Positions 7,489 through 9,236 of a stretch of 9,236 nucleotides of DNA are shown here, in pieces; position 1 is the first letter of the stretch; every line of letters begins with the position of its first letter. The notes under the pieces were generated by a model. That model made no database searches. It was not told the DNA's origin and saw only the letters and a list, made by a program, of their open reading frames with translations. Source of the DNA: Spirochaetaceae bacterium. GTDB taxonomy: Bacteria; Spirochaetota; Spirochaetia; Treponematales; Breznakiellaceae. Location: positions 1 to 9,236 of the forward strand of contig JAIRTD010000270.1 of NCBI GenBank assembly GCA_031255115.1, in the 5' to 3' direction. The translations under genes were made by a program, and so were the position numbers.

Positions 7489-8473
7489 GACTGATCTCCC
7501 GTATGGTTCTTTCGGCGCTTTGACGGTTCTCCCGGAGCTTAACCCGGTGCGCCAACACCGGAACAGCCAGTACGCTGAGGTCCTCGTCGTTTACAAAATC
7601 CCGGCCCCTGACCAGGGCCAGAGCCCGCGCCGCCTGAAGCAGGTGAAGCCCGCCCCGGGGTGATACGCCAAGACTAAAGGCCTTGTGAATCCTCGTATCC
7701 CGCACTATATCGGCAATAGCTTCCATGAGAGAGGGATGACAGAAAACCCCTTCGGCTTCTTTTTGAGCCTTGAGAAATAAAGACGTTTTAAGAACCGGTT
7801 CAAGTTTTTCGAGCCCGTGTTCGGCGGGATTTTCGTTGTAGATGGCGATTTCAGAATCCTTGTCAGGATAGCCCAGCGAAAGACGCATCATAAAACGGTC
7901 AAGCTGGGCAGCAGGCAGGGGAAAAGTCCCCTCGCTTTCAACAGGATTTTGAGTGGCAATCACAAAAAAAGGCACAGGCGGCCTGTGGGTAAGCTGACCT
8001 ATGGTTACCTGCCGCTCGGCCATGACCTCAAGCAGGGCCGACTGAACCTTGGGCGTGGTCCGGTTTATCTCGTCGGCAAGCACCATGTTGGCAAGTACCG
8101 GACCGGGAACAAAGCGGAAGCGCCCTGTTTCGGGGTTAAATACATCAACACCGGTTATGTCGTAAGGAAGAAGGTCCGGGGTAAACTGGATACGCTTAAA
8201 AATAAGACCAGCCCCCTTGTCGGACACGATGAGACGGGACAGGGTTTTTGCCACCGTGGTTTTTCCCAGACCCGGATTATCCTCGATAAGAACATGCCCC
8301 CCGGCAAGCAGCGCCGCCGTAAGCAGTTCGAGGAATTCCCTTTTACCCCGTATAATTTTTTCGGCGCCCTCAATCAGGGCCCTGCCAAATTCGGTACTTT
8401 TCATCTTATTTATACTATACCATAACTCCAGTTTTTTTTTAAGTTCCCCGGACAGCTCCGGTAGTTCCTGCAT
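7457..8473 (-). CDS. MoxR-family AAA+ ATPase
   Basis: This 338-residue cytoplasmic AAA+ ATPase of the MoxR family probably acts as a chaperone-like remodeller for the envelope proteins encoded downstream. Visible motifs include Walker A (EDNPGLGKTT, 64-73, with K71), Walker B (VLADEIN, 131-137, with D134 and E135), sensor 1 (ATQNP, 173-177), LDRF with Arg193 as the likely arginine finger, and sensor 2 (SPRGG, 271-275, with R273). GVDVFNPETGRFRFVPGP (108-125) is typical of the family. The ATG at 8473 is preceded by AGGG with six bases of spacing. A later in-frame ATG at 8404 lacks a binding site. The gene heads the operon, with DUF58 overlapping its 3' end by 32 bases. The N-terminal extension of about 30 residues contains a run of nine A bases encoding KKK (12-14), prone to slippage. 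Length and all ATPase motifs are intact. Confidence 0.96.
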   Translation of the reverse strand: MQELPELSGELKKKLELWYSINKMKSTEFGRALIEGAEKIIRGKREFLELLTAALLAGGHVLIEDNPGLGKTTVAKTLSRLIVSDKGAGLIFKRIQFTPDLLPYDITGVDVFNPETGRFRFVPGPVLANMVLADEINRTTPKVQSALLEVMAERQVTIGQLTHRPPVPFFVIATQNPVESEGTFPLPAAQLDRFMMRLSLGYPDKDSEIAIYNENPAEHGLEKLEPVLKTSLFLKAQKEAEGVFCHPSLMEAIADIVRDTRIHKAFSLGVSPRGGLHLLQAARALALVRGRDFVNDEDLSVLAVPVLAHRVKLRENRQSAERTIREISLARISGIKKG

Positions 8474-8501
8474 ACTATTCCCTGATATTTTGAAAACGCC
8501 G

Positions 8502-8548
8502 CGGAATTCCGATTATAATTATTTGTCAGACAAGGAATTAGCTAATTC
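8502..8548. promoter_or_regulatory. Cluster of palindromes around the moxR promoter, possible operator
   Basis: Three perfect palindromes lie within 47 bases: CGGAATTCCG (8502-8511) just downstream of the -10 candidate, TTGTC-A-GACAA (8523-8533) in the promoter spacer, and GAATTAGCTAATTC (8535-8548) at the -35 position. Placement over the moxR promoter suggests binding sites for dimeric regulators. AT-rich sequence yields short palindromes by chance, but a 14-bp and an 11-bp one side by side are unusual. Confidence 0.4.
8512..8517 (-). promoter_or_regulatory. Candidate -10 box of the moxR operon promoter
   Basis: On the minus strand this is a perfect TATAAT, about 39 bases upstream of the moxR ATG. 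Positions 16 to 18 bases further upstream give only poor -35 matches such as TAATTC. The -35 region coincides with the 14-bp palindrome at 8535-8548, so promoter use may depend on a bound regulator. It is the best promoter candidate for the three-gene operon, but unproven. Confidence 0.45.
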
Positions 8549-8631
8549 ATTACCTTACAAGATGAATCTATGGAGCATAGCGTCCGTAAACACCCGGCGG
8601 TAAGGCAGCCCGGCCTATACAGAAAATCCGC

Positions 8632-8660
8632 TTGCCGGTTTTGTCCCGGCGTGGTATTCT
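8632..8660 (+). promoter_or_regulatory. Sigma70-like promoter on the plus strand, divergent from moxR
   Basis: TTGCCG (8632-8637) and TATTCT (8655-8660) are separated by exactly 17 bases. Each hexamer matches the sigma70 consensus at four of six positions. The expected transcription start is about 8667, which nearly coincides with an ATG at 8668. The spacer contains a short inverted repeat, GCCGG (8634-8638) and CCGGC (8646-8650), overlapping the -35. It suggests that a gene once ran rightward from here. Confidence 0.4.
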
Positions 8661-8667
8661 AACGATA

Positions 8668-8763
8668 ATGACAAACGCAAGCCCTGTTTTTGATGAAGCA
8701 AGAACCGGCCCGGTCTTTCCCGCGCCCTCCACAACTGTCAGGACTGCTTCTTCATTAGGCTAA
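8668..8763 (+). CDS. Possible 31-residue ORF, gene start or remnant
   Basis: The ORF begins at the ATG at 8668, reads MTNASPVFDEARTGPVFPA at its start, and ends at TAA 8761-8763. It keeps the GC-rich composition of the backbone, while the DNA beyond it becomes AT-rich. There is no ribosome binding site, and the ATG falls almost at the predicted start of transcription from the 8632-8660 promoter, so it would need leaderless translation. It may be the surviving 5' end of a longer gene cut off by later rearrangement, a genuine short peptide, or chance. I do not recognise the sequence. Confidence 0.22.
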   Translation: MTNASPVFDEARTGPVFPAPSTTVRTASSLG

Positions 8764-8992
8764 GCTGGGCTTTGACGGTGGTTTTTGTTGCGGAGGGCTA
8801 TCCGAACCAGTATGTAGACCTAGATGGAAGGCAAAGGACATCTTTTTTACATCTGGAGATTTCTGGAACTTTTGGGATTCAGTTTTAAGAGAACGGTCAA
8901 ATTTTTTAGGCAATAATAATACACACCAAAGAATAATTGACACTGGTTATTATTTTAATTGGCGTATTATATATAAGAAAATGGTAATCTAA
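8759..8992 (+). pseudogene. Start-less open frame, possible gene remnant
   Basis: This frame is open for 77 codons after an in-frame TAG (8756-8758) and ends at TAA 8990-8992. The only in-frame ATG is three codons before the stop, so it cannot be an intact gene with a normal start. The translation looks protein-like and rich in aromatic residues, including KDIFFTSGDFWNFWDSVLRE and IDTGYYFNWRIIYKK, in an AT-rich context. It could be the 3' end of a decayed or truncated gene, perhaps joined to the 31-codon ORF by a frameshift. I do not recognise a family. The opposite-strand 62-codon frame (8943 to 8755, GTG start, no ribosome binding site) appears less convincing. Confidence 0.3.
8959..8990 (+). 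promoter_or_regulatory. Candidate extended -10 promoter for the lipoprotein gene
   Basis: TGG-TAATCT (8982-8990) resembles an extended -10 element. TTGGCG (8959-8964) lies upstream with a long 20-base spacer, tolerable for an extended -10 promoter but not ideal. TTGACA at 8937-8942 is a better -35 hexamer but has no -10 at proper distance. Transcription from here would start about 30 bases before the lipoprotein ATG. Confidence 0.3.
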
Positions 8993-9014
8993 ATGGAAAC
9001 ACAATGATTCCAGG

Positions 9015-9028
9015 AATTGAATTCAATT
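9015..9028. repeat. 14-bp perfect palindrome before the lipoprotein start
   Basis: AATTGAATTCAATT reads identically on both strands and ends one base before the ATG at 9030. It could be an operator, or form an RNA hairpin blocking initiation. It occupies the place where the ribosome binding site would be expected for that ATG. AT-rich sequence makes chance occurrence possible. Confidence 0.6.
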
Positions 9029-9029
9029 T

Positions 9030-9137
9030 ATGCGTGGTAACATAATGAAGGGCGCAGCCATTTTTTTAATAAGCATTTTAATCATCTCTTGCAGGTCCGA
9101 TAGAAATATCTTACCCGATACTAGTGTTCTGACTTAA
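9030..9137 (+). pseudogene. Lipoprotein gene 5' fragment, apparently interrupted by an IS element
   Basis: The frame encodes 35 residues and begins with a clear lipoprotein signal peptide: a lysine near the N terminus, the hydrophobic stretch AAIFLISILIIS, and a lipobox-like LIISC (17-21) with Cys21 as the lipidation site. The mature part starts CRSDRNILPD. The start may be the ATG at 9030 or the in-frame ATG at 9045 (30 residues); neither has a strong ribosome binding site. The frame stops at TAA 9135-9137, which overlaps the stop codon of the opposing transposase. The last codons therefore probably belong to the insertion sequence and the native gene breaks at about 9119-9123. The permissive lipobox would suit a spirochaete. 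What the complete lipoprotein did cannot be seen. Confidence 0.6.
9119..9123. mobile_element. Probable terminal boundary of the IS630-like element
   Basis: The bases between the lipoprotein coding sequence and the transposase stop contain two TA dinucleotides (9119-9120, 9122-9123), the target that IS630-type elements duplicate. The element's terminal inverted repeat would then begin ctagtgttctgactt or gtgttctgactt. The other end is outside the window, so the repeat cannot be confirmed. Confidence 0.4.
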
Positions 9138-9236
9138 ACATTTGCCGAAGTGTTTATTGATTTTGCTTTCCCGATTTTTAATAATATTTCATCGGCTTTT
9201 TTTGTCCATACAAACTTTCTCCCGGATTTATTCCAT
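9134..9236 (-). CDS. IS630-family transposase, C-terminal part, runs off right edge
   Basis: The minus strand from 9236 is open for 33 codons and stops at TAA (9136-9134). The residues include RKFVWTKKADEILLKIGKAK and end INTSANV. A block of the form FVWTKxADEIL..I followed by a basic tail is typical of the C terminus of IS630-family (Tc1/mariner-related, DDE) transposases. The catalytic residues lie outside the window. IS630 elements insert at TA dinucleotides. TA occurs at 9119-9120 and 9122-9123, just beyond the transposase stop and inside the lipoprotein frame, so the element end is probably there. The family is judged from this short motif alone. Confidence 0.7.
   Translation of the reverse strand, partial: WNKSGRKFVWTKKADEILLKIGKAKSINTSANV

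Larger units (their letters stand above)
8474..9029. other. Intergenic region without a confident intact gene
   Basis: These 556 bases between moxR and the lipoprotein fragment hold regulatory candidates and possible remnants, described separately. The left part (about 8585-8760) is GC-rich, and the right part (about 8820-9029) is AT-rich, so the join is probably a composite of different origins. A small hairpin, CTATG-GAG-CATAG, lies at 8568-8580. No tRNA, rRNA, CRISPR array or strong rho-independent terminator was seen by eye. Confidence 0.6.

Noticed and set aside
7055..7663. 202-codon plus-strand open frame
   Set aside because: It is antisense to the DUF58 and MoxR genes, with an Arg/Pro-rich composition typical of shadow frames.
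7817..8425. 202-codon plus-strand open frame
   Set aside because: It is antisense to the MoxR ATPase core, which has all its motifs; no family features are visible.
8568..8732. 54-codon minus-strand frame with GTG start upstream of moxR
   Set aside because: No ribosome binding site and no recognisable family. The GC-rich segment is open on both strands, so coding status cannot be decided.
8755..8943. 62-codon minus-strand frame with GTG start
   Set aside because: No ribosome binding site, low-complexity content, and it competes with a more protein-like plus-strand frame over the same bases.
1..9236. Avoidance of GATC sites as a sign of long residence of the restriction system
   Set aside because: Roughly twenty or more GATC sites are seen across the window, both in the cassette and in the backbone. 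This is somewhat below a random one-in-256 expectation but not a clear depletion by eye.

Overview
The window holds a GC-rich chromosomal backbone interrupted by two AT-rich stretches. All confident complete genes are on the minus strand. The backbone carries a tightly overlapping operon, read from right to left: a MoxR-type AAA+ ATPase (8473 to 7457), a DUF58 protein (7488 to 6181) and a very large membrane transglutaminase fused to a TPR protein (6203 to 2106). MoxR plus DUF58 plus a TgpA-like transglutaminase is a recurring bacterial cell-envelope gene set. The ATPase probably remodels a client, the DUF58 protein is membrane-anchored, and the third protein has an extracytoplasmic transglutaminase-fold domain. 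Here that third protein continues into a long Asn/Gly linker, an internal signal-peptide-like hydrophobic segment and a large TPR region.

Directly downstream lies an AT-rich, two-gene restriction-modification cassette: a beta-class adenine methyltransferase of the DpnA (GATC) type (2016 to 1105), then a DpnII-family endonuclease (1092 to 238). The base composition shifts sharply at both cassette edges, which suggests horizontal acquisition. Beyond the endonuclease stop the sequence becomes GC-rich again and carries an open reading frame that runs off the left edge of the window (237 to 1). It looks like the body of a gene whose original 5' end may have been lost.

To the right of moxR, 8474 to 9236 contains no confident intact gene. 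It has a probable moxR promoter with several palindromes beside it, a good sigma70-like plus-strand promoter leading straight into a 31-codon ORF, and an AT-rich open frame with protein-like content but no start. Further right is the 5' end of a lipoprotein gene that appears to be interrupted, at about 9119 to 9123, by an IS630-family element. The C-terminal end of that element's transposase lies on the minus strand at 9134 to 9236.

The organism cannot be named securely. The GC-rich backbone, the permissive lipobox (LIISC) and the MoxR/DUF58/transglutaminase/TPR arrangement would fit a host-associated spirochaete such as a Treponema relative, but this is inference. The right and left flanks look like a remodelled accessory zone around a conserved envelope operon.
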